Shown piece after piece: positions 1 through 10,858 of a stretch of DNA of 64,000 bases. How positions within the stretch are numbered: position 1 is the stretch's first letter; each line of letters starts with the position of its first letter. A model generated the notes under the pieces. The model made no database searches, was not told the DNA's origin, and saw only the letters and a list, made by a program, of their open reading frames with translations. The stretch comes from Myxococcaceae bacterium (lineage in GTDB: Bacteria > Myxococcota_A > Polyangia > Polyangiales > Ga0077539), in contig SCUS01000172.1 of assembly GCA_004297725.1 (NCBI GenBank), positions 1-64,000 of the forward strand, read 5' to 3'. The translations under genes and the position numbers were made by a program.

Positions 1-528
1 GTCGGCGAGGAGTCCGACGGTACGACCGCGAGGCCGTCGGCGAGGAGTCCGACGGTACGACCGCGAGGCCGTCGGCGAGGAGTCCGACGGTACGACCGCG
101 AGGCCGTCGGCGAGGAGTCCCCGGTACGACCGCGAGGCCGTCGGTAACCCGAGCTAGACCCTGAGCGTTAGCGAGGGGGAGAGCCCTCTACCGTCGTCAG
201 TACGCGTCCGGAATCCCCGGTGATCTCGACGAGAACCGCCACGTTCGGAGAACCGCGCTGGCAGCGGAGTAGGTCGCTCCCCCTCGCTAACGCTCAGGGT
301 CTAGCTCGGGTTACCGCCGGCCTCGCGGTCGTACCGTCGGACTCCTCGCCGCCGGCCTCGCGGTCGTACCGTCGGACTCCTCGCCGCCGGCCTCGCGGTC
401 GTACCGTCGGACTCCTCGCCGCCGGCCTCGCGGTCGTACCGTCGGACTCCTCGCCGACGGCCTCGCGGTCGTACCGTCGGACTCCTCGCCGACGGCCTCG
501 CGGTCGTACCGTCGGACTCCTCGCCGAC
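1..528. repeat. Nested palindromic repeat element (copy 0, truncated by window start): 35-bp tandem units in direct orientation (1-139), 39-bp linker (143-181), unique centre, inverted linker (277-315), six inverted 35-bp units (319-528)
   Basis: Unit gtcggcgaggagtccgacggtacgaccgcgaggcc repeats at 1, 36, 71 and 106 (last one a variant). Its reverse complement repeats at 319, 354, 389, 424, 459 and 494. ggtaacccgagctagaccctgagcgttagcgaggggga recurs inverted. Confidence 0.9.
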
Positions 529-564
529 GCCCACCTCGCGGATCACCCCACCCGTCGCCCTCCG

Positions 565-2322
565 CTACGCCTCGTTGCCGTACTGCTCCAGGCCCCGCAG
601 CAGGCCGCTCGCCACCGGGTGCGCCCGGAGCATCGCCCTCACCGCGTCGCCCTCGTCGCCCAGCGCCGCCAGGATCGTCGCGATCTCCGCGCCCACGGAC
701 ACCGCCCGCAGCTGCAGCCGCTGCGAGGTCGCCTGGCTCTCGCCCTCCAGCGCGTCGAGCGTCGCCTGCACCGCGTCGCGCCGCTCCTCCAGCGCGCTCG
801 CGCTCCGCTGCTGGGCCGTGCGCCCGCTGCCGACGCCGTCGAGCACCGAGCGCACCGCGCGCCACCGTGAGGCCAGCGCCCCGAGCTCCTCCAGCTTCAC
901 CGCCCGCTCCACGGTGATCTCCCTCGGGTCGCCCGGAGGCGCGCCCGCCGAGTCCCACGCCAGCGCCAGCGAGCGCAGCACCTCCGCCTCGTCGCGCTTC
1001 GCCTCCCGCTCTCGCGTCTCCAGCGCCTGCGCGCGGCTCGCCACGCCCTCGTGCTCCACCAGGATCTGCCGCAGCTCGCCCAGCAGCTCGTCGCGCTCCC
1101 GCTGGTGCCGGCGCTCCCGCTCGGTGAGCTCGATCATCATCCCCCGGCGGTCTTCCTCCAGGACGCGCAGCCGCTCGACGTTGGCGTGGAAGCGCCGGAG
1201 CTGCTCTCGCATCGCCTCGGGCATCTCTCCCCTCGGAAAGGCCGCCTCCGCCGCCGCCTGGAAGGTCGCCACCCGCTGCCGCAGCGTCGGGATCGACACC
1301 GACGACGGCACGCTCTTCCTCAGGCCCGGCAGGGTGGTCTCCTCCGCTCCGTCGCGCTCCGGGGTGCTCACCGAAGGGCGTCCCGCCGGGGCCATGGCCG
1401 TCGTCTCCTGCTCCAGGATGCTGGCCAGCGCGTCGAGCACCTCCGCGGCGCTGCGCGGGCGCTCGGCGGGGCGCTTCTGCATCAGCGAGAGCACCAGGGC
1501 GTCGAGGGCCTCCGGGGCCGACGGCATCCTCGCCCGGATGGCGGGCGGGGCGGTGCGCGCGTGGTGATCGATGAGCTGCTGCACGGTGCCGTTGAAGGGC
1601 AGCGCGCCGGTGACCATCTCGTAGAGCATCACCCCGAGGGCGTAGAGGTCGCTGGCCGGGCCGCAGGGCTCTCCCCGGGCGAGCTCCGAGGCGAGGTACT
1701 CCGGCGTCCCGAAGACCTCGCCGGGCATGGTGAGCCGCACCTCGCCGCGCATGTGCACGATGCCGAAGTCGAGCACCTTCACCCGCAGCGCGCCGGAGGG
1801 GTCGCGCACCAGGAAGACGTTCTCGGGCTTCACGTCGCGGTGCACCACCCCGAGGGAGTGGGCCCGACCGAGGGCGTGGCACACCGGAATGGCGACCTCC
1901 ACCGCCTCGCGAACCCCCAGCGGACCCGACTGCATCCGCTGCGCGAGGCTCTCCCCCTCCAGGAACTCCATCACCAGGAAGACCCGGTTGCCCTCCTCGG
2001 CGACGTCCCAGATGTCCACGATGTTGGGGTGCTTCAGCAGGTTGGTGGCCTGGGCCTCGCGCACGAAGCGCTCGCGCATCACCGGGTCGCGCGTGAGCTC
2101 CGACGACAGCAGCTTCAGCGCCACGTCGTGACGGAGGATCACGTGCCTCGCCCGGTACACCTGCCCCATCCCCCCGGCCCCGACGCGCCGAAGGATCTTG
2201 TACCGCGACGCCAGCGTGCGCCCCACCATCGGATCGGGCGGCGCCTCCAGCGAGGCCCCGTCGAGGGAGCAGTGCGTGGACGCGTCGTCGTACCGAGCCT
2301 GGCAGCGAGGGCAGTGCTTCAT
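565..2322 (-). CDS. Hanks-type Ser/Thr protein kinase with N-terminal zinc-ribbon-like CPRC...C segment and C-terminal coiled-coil-like region
   Basis: Translation has GAGGMGQVYRA glycine loop, HRDVKPEN catalytic loop, DFG and a GTPEYLASE activation segment. Start reassigned to MKHCPRCQARYDD. Confidence 0.9.
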   Translation of the reverse strand: MKHCPRCQARYDDASTHCSLDGASLEAPPDPMVGRTLASRYKILRRVGAGGMGQVYRARHVILRHDVALKLLSSELTRDPVMRERFVREAQATNLLKHPNIVDIWDVAEEGNRVFLVMEFLEGESLAQRMQSGPLGVREAVEVAIPVCHALGRAHSLGVVHRDVKPENVFLVRDPSGALRVKVLDFGIVHMRGEVRLTMPGEVFGTPEYLASELARGEPCGPASDLYALGVMLYEMVTGALPFNGTVQQLIDHHARTAPPAIRARMPSAPEALDALVLSLMQKRPAERPRSAAEVLDALASILEQETTAMAPAGRPSVSTPERDGAEETTLPGLRKSVPSSVSIPTLRQRVATFQAAAEAAFPRGEMPEAMREQLRRFHANVERLRVLEEDRRGMMIELTERERRHQRERDELLGELRQILVEHEGVASRAQALETREREAKRDEAEVLRSLALAWDSAGAPPGDPREITVERAVKLEELGALASRWRAVRSVLDGVGSGRTAQQRSASALEERRDAVQATLDALEGESQATSQRLQLRAVSVGAEIATILAALGDEGDAVRAMLRAHPVASGLLRGLEQYGNEA

Positions 2323-2422
2323 CCCGCAGCCATTGGCCCCCCTCCGTCGAGAACCTGTCAAGTCTCTGACGGGGGTGCGGGCGTCGTGCCCCGGCCATGG
2401 AGCGCTGGTATGCTGCGCGGGC

Positions 2423-3758
<1,336 letters not shown>

Positions 3759-3769
<11 letters not shown>

Positions 3770-4244
3770 GCGCGTCGCCGCGGTGCTGGGCCTGCTCCTC
3801 CTTCCGTGCTGCACGGTCGCCCTGGATTTCGGCCCCGGGGTGCTGCTCCCCTCGATCGACGCAGGCGCCCTCGACGCGGCCGGAGGCGCGGACTCGCAGG
3901 CCGACGGCGCGGCCGACGCCCCCATGGCCGACGCGAGCTGCGACGGTCGCTGCGTGTGCTCGCCCGGTCGTGGTGACTGCGACGGCAACCCGGCCAACGG
4001 CTGCGAGACCGACCTGCTGGTGACGGACCTCCACTGCGGCACCTGCGGCCAGGCGTGCCTGGGGACCACCCACTGCTCCGACGGCCTCTGCCGCGGCGGC
4101 GGGTGCCGGGCGCCGCTGGTCGGCTGCGGGATGCAGTGCGCCGACCTGCTCACCGACCCTCGGCACTGCGGCTCCTGCGGGGCGAGCTGCGGCCCCGGCA
4201 CGCCGCGGTGCTGCAACGGCGCGTGCGCCGCGCGGTGCCCTTAG
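3759..4244 (+). CDS. Small Cys-rich putative lipoprotein
   Basis: MRAERVAAVLGLLLLPCC signal/lipobox-like start, Cys-rich GDCDGNPANGCETD...HCGTCGQAC modules; overlaps upstream stop. Confidence 0.75.
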
Positions 4245-4255
4245 AGGCCCTGCGG

Positions 4256-5545
4256 ATGATCAACGACGGCGCGGAGCTCGAGGGTCGGTACCGCATCCTG
4301 CGTCGCCTGGGCGAAGGGGGGATGGGGGCCGTCTACGAGGCCGAGCACACGGCGCTCGGGCGGCGCGTGGCGATCAAGGTGCTGCACGCCCACGTCGCGA
4401 AGATGCCCGACGCGGTGAAGCGCTTCGCCCGCGAGGCGCGCGCGGCGGCGGAGATCGGGCACCCCAACATCGTCGAGGTCTTCGACACCGGCACCTACCT
4501 GGGAGAGCCCTTCCTGGTGATGGAGCTGCTGCGGGGCGAGACGCTGGCCGATCGCCTCGCGAGGCCGGAGATGGTCCCCTGCGAGGAGGCCTGCCGGATC
4601 ATCGGGTATGTGCTCTCGGCGCTCGCCGCGGCGCACGCCAAGGGGATCATCCACCGTGACCTGAAGCCCGAGAACGTGTTCTTGCGGGAGGGCGACGGGG
4701 AGCAGTCGGTGAAGCTGCTCGACTTCGGGGTGTCGAAGTTTCGCCGGGTGAGCGCGACGCTGGAGCAGACGACCCAGGAGGGGGTCCCGGTGGGGACGCC
4801 GGCGTACATGGCCCCGGAGCAGTGGATGGGGCGGCGGGACATCGACCACCGCGCGGACCTCTTCGCGGTCGGGGTGATGCTCTATGAGCTCCTCACCGGG
4901 GGCCTCCCCTACGAGGGCGCCAACCAGGGGGAGCTGTTCCTGGAGATCGTGCGGGGGTCGTCGCTGCCCGTGGGCCCGAGCCTGCTCGAGGAAGACGTCC
5001 CCGAGGGGCTCGACGCGGCGGTGCTGCGCGCGCTCGAGCGGGAGCGCGACCGGCGGTTCTCCAGCGCGAGGGAGTTTCTCGACGCGCTGCGCCCCTATGG
5101 GGCGGCCTCGATCGACGTGGTGGACGAGCCGCCCGCGAAGGTCGAGGAGGACGCCGTGGTGGTCTCCACGCGCCGCGCCCTGCGCGCGGCCCCCACCTAC
5201 ATCGCCGCGCCGAAGCGGGGCTTCCCCATCGAGGTGCTGGGCGCCGCCCTCGTGGTGCTCCTGGCCGTGGGCGCGGGCGCGTGGTGGCTCTCCCGATCGA
5301 CGCAGTCCCCCGTGAGGGCCGTCGCCGTCACCCCGCGGGCGGCACCCTCGCTGCGCCCCGACGCCGGATCGCCGCCGAGGGTCCCGGCGAGGGAGGCGCC
5401 CCTGGCGCTCGCGGTGGAGGCGGTCGTCGACGCGGGTCCGCCGGCTCGCCGCCGCGCCTCGGTGCGAGCCCACCGCCCGAGCTCGTCGCCGCGCGCCTCG
5501 TCGGGGGTCGATCGACTGCCGGTGTCGCGAGACTTCGAACCGTGA
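4256..5545 (+). CDS. Hanks-type Ser/Thr protein kinase with a C-terminal TM segment
   Basis: RRLGEGGMGAVYEAEH, IIHRDLKPENVFL, LDFGVSKF, TM VLGAALVVLLAVGAGAWWL. Start at MINDGAELEGRYRI. Confidence 0.92.
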   Translation: MINDGAELEGRYRILRRLGEGGMGAVYEAEHTALGRRVAIKVLHAHVAKMPDAVKRFAREARAAAEIGHPNIVEVFDTGTYLGEPFLVMELLRGETLADRLARPEMVPCEEACRIIGYVLSALAAAHAKGIIHRDLKPENVFLREGDGEQSVKLLDFGVSKFRRVSATLEQTTQEGVPVGTPAYMAPEQWMGRRDIDHRADLFAVGVMLYELLTGGLPYEGANQGELFLEIVRGSSLPVGPSLLEEDVPEGLDAAVLRALERERDRRFSSAREFLDALRPYGAASIDVVDEPPAKVEEDAVVVSTRRALRAAPTYIAAPKRGFPIEVLGAALVVLLAVGAGAWWLSRSTQSPVRAVAVTPRAAPSLRPDAGSPPRVPAREAPLALAVEAVVDAGPPARRRASVRAHRPSSSPRASSGVDRLPVSRDFEP

Positions 5546-5549
5546 GCGT

Positions 5550-6542
5550 CTAGAACGACCCGAAGGCCGTGAGCGCCGCGCCGCCCGCGGTCGGGGCGAC
5601 GAAGGCCCGCACGGCGGGAGCCCCGCTGCGGGAGGGAACACGGAGCCCGAGCACCAGCGCCGTGGCGCCCGCGGCGAGGGCGCCGACGCCGAGCAGGTCG
5701 GCGGTCCATGAGAGGGCCCGGCCCCGGCTGGCGAGGTCCTGCACGTCGGGGTCGCCGACCCGATGGGAGGCGTAGTCGCGCTGCGTCTCGATGGCCACGA
5801 TGCCGGTGATGGAGGCCCCGAGGGCGAGCGCTCCTCCGGTGACCACCATCGACCAGAACAGCCGGCGATCGGCGGCCACGATGGGGGCAGGGACGGTCGG
5901 CGGCGACACGACCGGCGGCGTGAGGAGCGGCGTGGTCGGCGCGAGGAGGGGCAGCGAGAGGGTCACCTCGCGCTCGTCGCCCGAGACGACCGTCACCTCG
6001 ACCTGGCGGGACTCTCGCCCCGGGGCGCTGGCCGTGAGGACGTGGGCGCCCGGACCGACGGTGGCGCGGTCGGACTCCAGCGCGCGGCCGTCGAGCAGCA
6101 CCGTCGCGTCGGCGGGCTCGCGCACCACGCGGAGGCGGGCGACCAGCGGCTCCATCTGCGAGAGGGCCCGGGTGGCCAGGTCGCGCTGCGGGGTGCTGCG
6201 GCCCTCGGTGGAGGCCACGTAGCGACGGAGCGCGTCGATGGCCCGGGGGTAGTCGTGCAGGGCCTGGTACGAGGCGCCGATGTTGTAGAGCACCGAGGCG
6301 CGGCCCGTGAGCTGGTAGGCGCGCTCGAACTCCGCCAGCGCGCCGCGGGCGTCACCGGACTCGAAGAGGCCGACCGCGCGGTCGAAGTGGACCCGCGCCT
6401 CGGCCGTGGCGGGGCTCTCCTGCGCGAGCGCGGGGCCGGCCGATCCGAGCAGGCCCAGCACGATCGCGGCTGCGAGCTGATGTTGGCGGGTCTCGCGCTT
6501 CGGGAGCGGCGCGCTGCCGCGACGACACTCGGGGTGGGCCAT
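5550..6542 (-). CDS. Secreted TPR/PEGA-like domain protein
   Basis: Signal peptide (AAAIVLGLLGSAGPALA), TPR-like helices (FDRAVGLFESGDARGALAEFERAYQ), PEGA-like RVVREPADATVLLDGRAL, TM near C-terminus. Start choice MAHPEC. Confidence 0.75.
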   Translation of the reverse strand: MAHPECRRGSAPLPKRETRQHQLAAAIVLGLLGSAGPALAQESPATAEARVHFDRAVGLFESGDARGALAEFERAYQLTGRASVLYNIGASYQALHDYPRAIDALRRYVASTEGRSTPQRDLATRALSQMEPLVARLRVVREPADATVLLDGRALESDRATVGPGAHVLTASAPGRESRQVEVTVVSGDEREVTLSLPLLAPTTPLLTPPVVSPPTVPAPIVAADRRLFWSMVVTGGALALGASITGIVAIETQRDYASHRVGDPDVQDLASRGRALSWTADLLGVGALAAGATALVLGLRVPSRSGAPAVRAFVAPTAGGAALTAFGSF

Positions 6543-6764
6543 CGTCCTTCGTGGGGGGGACTGTGCCGTCGCCCGACGCCGCTCGTCCATCCCCATTCCA
6601 CCCTTACAGCCGCACCCCTGGGTGCACAACGCTTACCGATGTGTGCGAAATGCGCACAATGGCTTAATTCAAAGGGGATTGGTACATCCGAGCGGAACGT
6701 GGAAGGACGCAGCGTCGCTGTACGACCCCTATTGCTCTTCCAGCAGCGATCCGGAGATGAGTTG

Positions 6765-7712
6765 ATGTCGAGACGACGAGCCGTCGTGATCTTGTGCGCT
6801 GCGCTGCTGGCAGGCTGCGGCGACGAGGTGATGACCGAGGGCGATGCGCAGGTGACCCAGGATGCGATCGTCGACGATCGGGGCGGCCAGGACGCTCCCT
6901 TCGTCGATGGGGCGCTCGAAGACCGCGCGGCGCTCCCCGACGCGGTGGTCCCCGACGCGGGAGCGCGCGACGGAGCCCTGACGGACGCGGCCGTCGCCGA
7001 CGATCGGCCCGAGATCGATGCGGGCGCCGATGTGCCGCGCCTCGATGTCCCCGGCGTCGATGCGGGCGCGGCAGACGTGCCCGCCGCGAGGGACGTTGCG
7101 GACGCGGGCGACAGCCGAGCCTCCACCGACGTGCCCGCGATCGATGTGCCCCGTGACGTGCCCGCGATGGACGTGCCCCGCGATGTGCCCGCGATGGATG
7201 TGCTCGCGGCCGACGTGCCCGCGATGGATGTGCCCCGCGATGTCCCCGCGGCCGACATGCCCGCGGCCGATGTGCCCCGCGACGTGCCCGCGGCCGATGT
7301 GCCCCGCGACGTGCCCGTCGACGTCTCGAGCTGCACCGGGGCGGGGCCCGTGGTCACGCCCGCGGCGCCGACCAGCGGGCAGGAGATCGAGACCTGCACC
7401 ACCGGGGGATTGCCCGTCTTCTTCGACTTCACCGCCTCGGTGACGGCCTCCTCCCCGGTGCGCTCGGTGGGGGCCCGATGGATCACCCCCGACGGCCTCG
7501 AGGCCCCTCCGGCGGCCTCGCTCTCCTCGGCTCCCTACGTCTTCCGTCGTCAGGTGGGCGGCCCCTCCGCCGGCGCGCCCGCGCTCTCGGTCTTCGGCAT
7601 CCGCGGCACCTGGCGGGTGGAGTTCACCGCCGTCGACGCGTGCGGCCGCAGCACCACCGCGTCGCAGACCTTCTCCCTCATCTTCACCAGCCGACGGTGT
7701 CCCAACCCATGA
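6765..7712 (+). CDS. Putative lipoprotein with DVPRDVPA tandem-repeat linker
   Basis: MSRRRAVVILCAALLAGC lipobox, long Asp/Pro/Val repeat, folded C-terminal region. Confidence 0.75.
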   Translation: MSRRRAVVILCAALLAGCGDEVMTEGDAQVTQDAIVDDRGGQDAPFVDGALEDRAALPDAVVPDAGARDGALTDAAVADDRPEIDAGADVPRLDVPGVDAGAADVPAARDVADAGDSRASTDVPAIDVPRDVPAMDVPRDVPAMDVLAADVPAMDVPRDVPAADMPAADVPRDVPAADVPRDVPVDVSSCTGAGPVVTPAAPTSGQEIETCTTGGLPVFFDFTASVTASSPVRSVGARWITPDGLEAPPAASLSSAPYVFRRQVGGPSAGAPALSVFGIRGTWRVEFTAVDACGRSTTASQTFSLIFTSRRCPNP

Positions 7713-8923
7713 ACACTTCCATCCATCGTTCGTGCTCCCGCTTCGGGTGGGCCTCCGGCCTCGCGGCCCTCTTCGCCTTCGCGATGGTGGCGTCGCTCCC
7801 GTCGGTGGCGAGCGCTCAGGGCCGGTGCTCCTGCAACAGCGGCTGCCACCAGTACCCGGGGCAGTGCGTGCAGCCCGGATCGTCCGGCTGCGAGGCCGGG
7901 TACGCGCCCTTCTGTGAGACCCGCGCGGAGTCGTGCCCCCGATCCGGCTGGGTCTCCTGCGGCGGAACCTGCACCTGCGTGCGAGTGACGCCCACCGACG
8001 CCGGGGTGACCGACGCGGGCAGCGTCGACGTGCCCGTCTCCAGGGACGTCCCCGCCTCGATGGACCTCGGCGTCCCCACCGACGCGCCCGTCTCCGTGGA
8101 CGTGCGACCGCCGACGGACATCCCCGCGTCGATGGACGTCCCGGTGGGCTCCGATGTCCCGGTGTCCAGGGATGTTCCTCCGGGCAGCGACGTGCCGGCC
8201 TCCTTCGATGTCCGGCCGCCGCTCGATGCGCCTCCGGGCACCGACGTCCCTCCGGGCACCGACGTTCCTCCGGGCACCGACGTCCCTCCGGGCACCGATG
8301 TCCCTCCGGGCACCGATGTCCCGATGACCCCGACGGACTCCCCGGTCGTCGTCTTCGACGGGGCCGTGGTCGGAGACGTTCCCCCCGGGGTCGATGCGGT
8401 CGCGCCCTCCTCGGACGCCGCGGTCTCCACCGACGGCTGCGTGTGCGAGGGCGGCGCCTGCGTCGCCGGCGTCTGCTATCGCGAGCGCTGCTCCTTCCAC
8501 CCCGAGCTCGGCTTCATCTGCGCCACGGGCGGCACCTCGTGTCGCCTCTTCGACGGCAACCCCATCTGCGTGCCGATCTGCGCGGGCGTGAGCTGCCCGG
8601 AGGGGCAGTTCTGCGACGAGCGCTCCAACGGGGCCTGCGTGGCCGACCGCTGCGCCTCCTTCCAGTGCCCCATCGGGACGACCTGCGTGCGCAACCAGTG
8701 CGGCCGCTGGGGCGGCGCCGACGGCGGCACCTTCATCCCCGACGACGGCGGCACCTTCGCCTCGGAGGACGGCGGAACGGGCGCTCCTCCGACCGCCACG
8801 GACGACGGCTGCGGCTGCCGGGCCGGTCAGGTCGGCGGGCGGGGCGGTGCCTGGGGCGCGCTGCTGCTCGGGCTGCTCGGCCTCAAGGACCGCCGCCGTC
8901 AGCGCTCGCGCTCGACCACGTAG
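7709..8923 (+). CDS. Secreted Cys-rich protein with DVPPGT tandem repeats and a MYXO-CTERM-like C-terminus
   Basis: Signal peptide MNTSIHRS...VASAQG; DVPPGTDVPPGTDVPPGT repeats; C-terminal GCGCRAGQ...GGAWGALLLGLLGLKDRRRQRSR (Cys + hydrophobic + Arg-rich). ATGA overlap with the upstream gene. Confidence 0.75.
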   Translation: MNTSIHRSCSRFGWASGLAALFAFAMVASLPSVASAQGRCSCNSGCHQYPGQCVQPGSSGCEAGYAPFCETRAESCPRSGWVSCGGTCTCVRVTPTDAGVTDAGSVDVPVSRDVPASMDLGVPTDAPVSVDVRPPTDIPASMDVPVGSDVPVSRDVPPGSDVPASFDVRPPLDAPPGTDVPPGTDVPPGTDVPPGTDVPPGTDVPMTPTDSPVVVFDGAVVGDVPPGVDAVAPSSDAAVSTDGCVCEGGACVAGVCYRERCSFHPELGFICATGGTSCRLFDGNPICVPICAGVSCPEGQFCDERSNGACVADRCASFQCPIGTTCVRNQCGRWGGADGGTFIPDDGGTFASEDGGTGAPPTATDDGCGCRAGQVGGRGGAWGALLLGLLGLKDRRRQRSRSTT

Positions 8924-10080
8924 TCGACCAGCGACTGCAGCACCGCGCGGTGCACGCTCGGCTTCATCCACGACCATGACGAGAGCATCGCGCCCGCGGC
9001 GGAGGCCCGGGCCCTCGCCACCTCGCGGGCGTAGTTCAGGCTGTCGTGGCGGTCGATCTGCGAGAGCAGCCACTCGACATCATCGCGGGTCTTGGTGCGG
9101 GTGACGTCCGCCAGCAGGGCGTCGAGCCTCTGCCTCGCCGTCGCGTCGAGGTGGCCCTCCTCGGCCAGCGCGGGGACGATCCGACGCAGCCGCCCGGCGA
9201 GGTCGTCGCGCGCCGGGTCGACGGTGTCGGGCCTCGGCCGGTCGAGGATCTCCAGGGCCCGCTCCCGCTCGGCGGCGTCCATGGAGCGCAGGGCGTGCAG
9301 GAGGATGAGGGTGTGCTTGCCCTCCCAGAGGTCGCCGGCGATCTCCTTGCCGTAGTCCGCCTCGCGCCCCTGGAGGTTGAGCACGTCGTCTTGGATCTGG
9401 AAGGCCGCCCCGAGCGCCACCGCGAAGTCATGGAGCGCGGCGAGCACCTCCGCGGAGGCTCCTGCGACGATGGCCCCGATGCGCATCGGGGCGATGAAGC
9501 TGTACCAGCCGGTCTTCTGGTCGACCATGGCGAGGTAGTCGTCGTCGGTGAGGTCCCAGCGGGCGTGGCGCACCCAGTCGAGCTCGACGGCCTGGCCCTC
9601 GGCGGACTCGCGCGCCATCACCGCGACGGTCTCCAGGATGCGCAGCGCGCGGCCCATGTCGAGCCGGTGCATGTTGTCGAGCAGCGGCTGGAGCGCGAGC
9701 GCGAGCATGGCGTCGCCGACGTTCACCGCGATGGGCACCCCGTGGAGGCGCTGCAGGGTGAGGGCGTCGCGGCGCTTCTCCGAGCGGTCCTCCACGTCGT
9801 CGTGGATGAGGAAGGCGTTGTGGTAGAGCTCGAGCACCGCGGCGCTGGGGAGGGCGCCCTCGAGCGGCCCTCCGAGCGCCCGGCAGGCGGCGACGCAGAG
9901 GGCGGGGCGCAGCCCCTTGGCGTCTCGCATCGGGTAGTCGAGCATCAGGTCGTAGAGCACCCGCGAGGCGCGCGAGCCCTGCGGCACCATCGCGCGGATC
10001 TCGTCGAGCACCATCGCCCTGCACTCCGCGAGGTACTTCGCGAGGTCGACCCCCTCGGCGTCGCGGCGCGCAGCGCTCAC
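8899..10080 (-). CDS. Polyprenyl (trans-isoprenyl) diphosphate synthase
   Basis: First Asp-rich motif HDDVED, second QDDVLN, KGLRPAL; GTG start overlapping the upstream stop. Confidence 0.88.
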   Translation of the reverse strand: MSAARRDAEGVDLAKYLAECRAMVLDEIRAMVPQGSRASRVLYDLMLDYPMRDAKGLRPALCVAACRALGGPLEGALPSAAVLELYHNAFLIHDDVEDRSEKRRDALTLQRLHGVPIAVNVGDAMLALALQPLLDNMHRLDMGRALRILETVAVMARESAEGQAVELDWVRHARWDLTDDDYLAMVDQKTGWYSFIAPMRIGAIVAGASAEVLAALHDFAVALGAAFQIQDDVLNLQGREADYGKEIAGDLWEGKHTLILLHALRSMDAAERERALEILDRPRPDTVDPARDDLAGRLRRIVPALAEEGHLDATARQRLDALLADVTRTKTRDDVEWLLSQIDRHDSLNYAREVARARASAAGAMLSSWSWMKPSVHRAVLQSLVDYVVERER

Positions 10081-10745
10081 GCGTCGTTGAAGAGCGGGAT
10101 CAGGTCTTCGAGGTCTTCGAGCACGTGGTCGGGCCTCGCCCGGATGAGCTCCTCGCGCCGCCCGTGGCCCCAGGTGGCGGCGGCGGTGCGCACGCCCGCG
10201 GCCTTGCCGGCGAGCACGTCGCGGAGGGTGTCGCCCACCAGCAGGCAGCGGTCCGCCGGGGCCTCCGCGCGGCGCAGCAGGGCGTGGACCAGGTCGGGCG
10301 CGGGCTTCGGGGGCATGGCCGTGCCCGAGGTGCCCTCGATGGCGCGGAAGTGCTGCTCGATGCCGAGGTGCTGGCAGACCGCGCGGGCGGTGGCGCTGCG
10401 CTTGGCGGTGGCGACCGCGAGCCAGGGCGTCGGCTGCAGCAGCGAGAGGGCCTCCAGGGTCTCGCGCACGCCCGGGTAGAGCCGGGTGTGCTGGTGGCCG
10501 AGGGTCTCGTAGCGGGCGCGGTACGCGAGGGCGAAGCGGTCGAACTGGGCGCTGGTGCTGTCGGGCGCCGCGAGCGCGAAGATGGCCTCGAGGGGCGAGC
10601 CGTCGACCAGCCGGTGGATCGGGTGCTCGGTGTGGATGCCCACGTCCGCGAAGGCGAACTCCAGGGCCAGGGTGATGTCCTGCGCGGAGTCCGCGAGGGT
10701 GCCGTCGAGGTCGAAGAAGACGGCGGTGAATCGGGGTGCGCGCAT
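10077..10745 (-). CDS. HAD-family hydrolase, phosphoglycolate phosphatase-like
   Basis: FFDLDGTLADSAQDI motif I, ATAKR motif II, LVGDTLRDVLAGKAAG motif IV. Confidence 0.85.
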   Translation of the reverse strand: MRAPRFTAVFFDLDGTLADSAQDITLALEFAFADVGIHTEHPIHRLVDGSPLEAIFALAAPDSTSAQFDRFALAYRARYETLGHQHTRLYPGVRETLEALSLLQPTPWLAVATAKRSATARAVCQHLGIEQHFRAIEGTSGTAMPPKPAPDLVHALLRRAEAPADRCLLVGDTLRDVLAGKAAGVRTAAATWGHGRREELIRARPDHVLEDLEDLIPLFNDA

Positions 10746-10858
10746 CGTAGGGGGGCCGCAGGATGCCGCGAGACCGGGCGCCGGGGCAACGGCGCCGCCG
10801 CATGACCGCCGTCCGTCGATACCTCGCTTCGCTCGCGCTGCCGCTGATAGCCTGCGCG

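Noticed and set aside
1-528. CRISPR array
   Set aside because: 35-bp units are directly adjacent with no unique spacers, and both orientations occur around a centre; this is a tandem/palindromic repeat.
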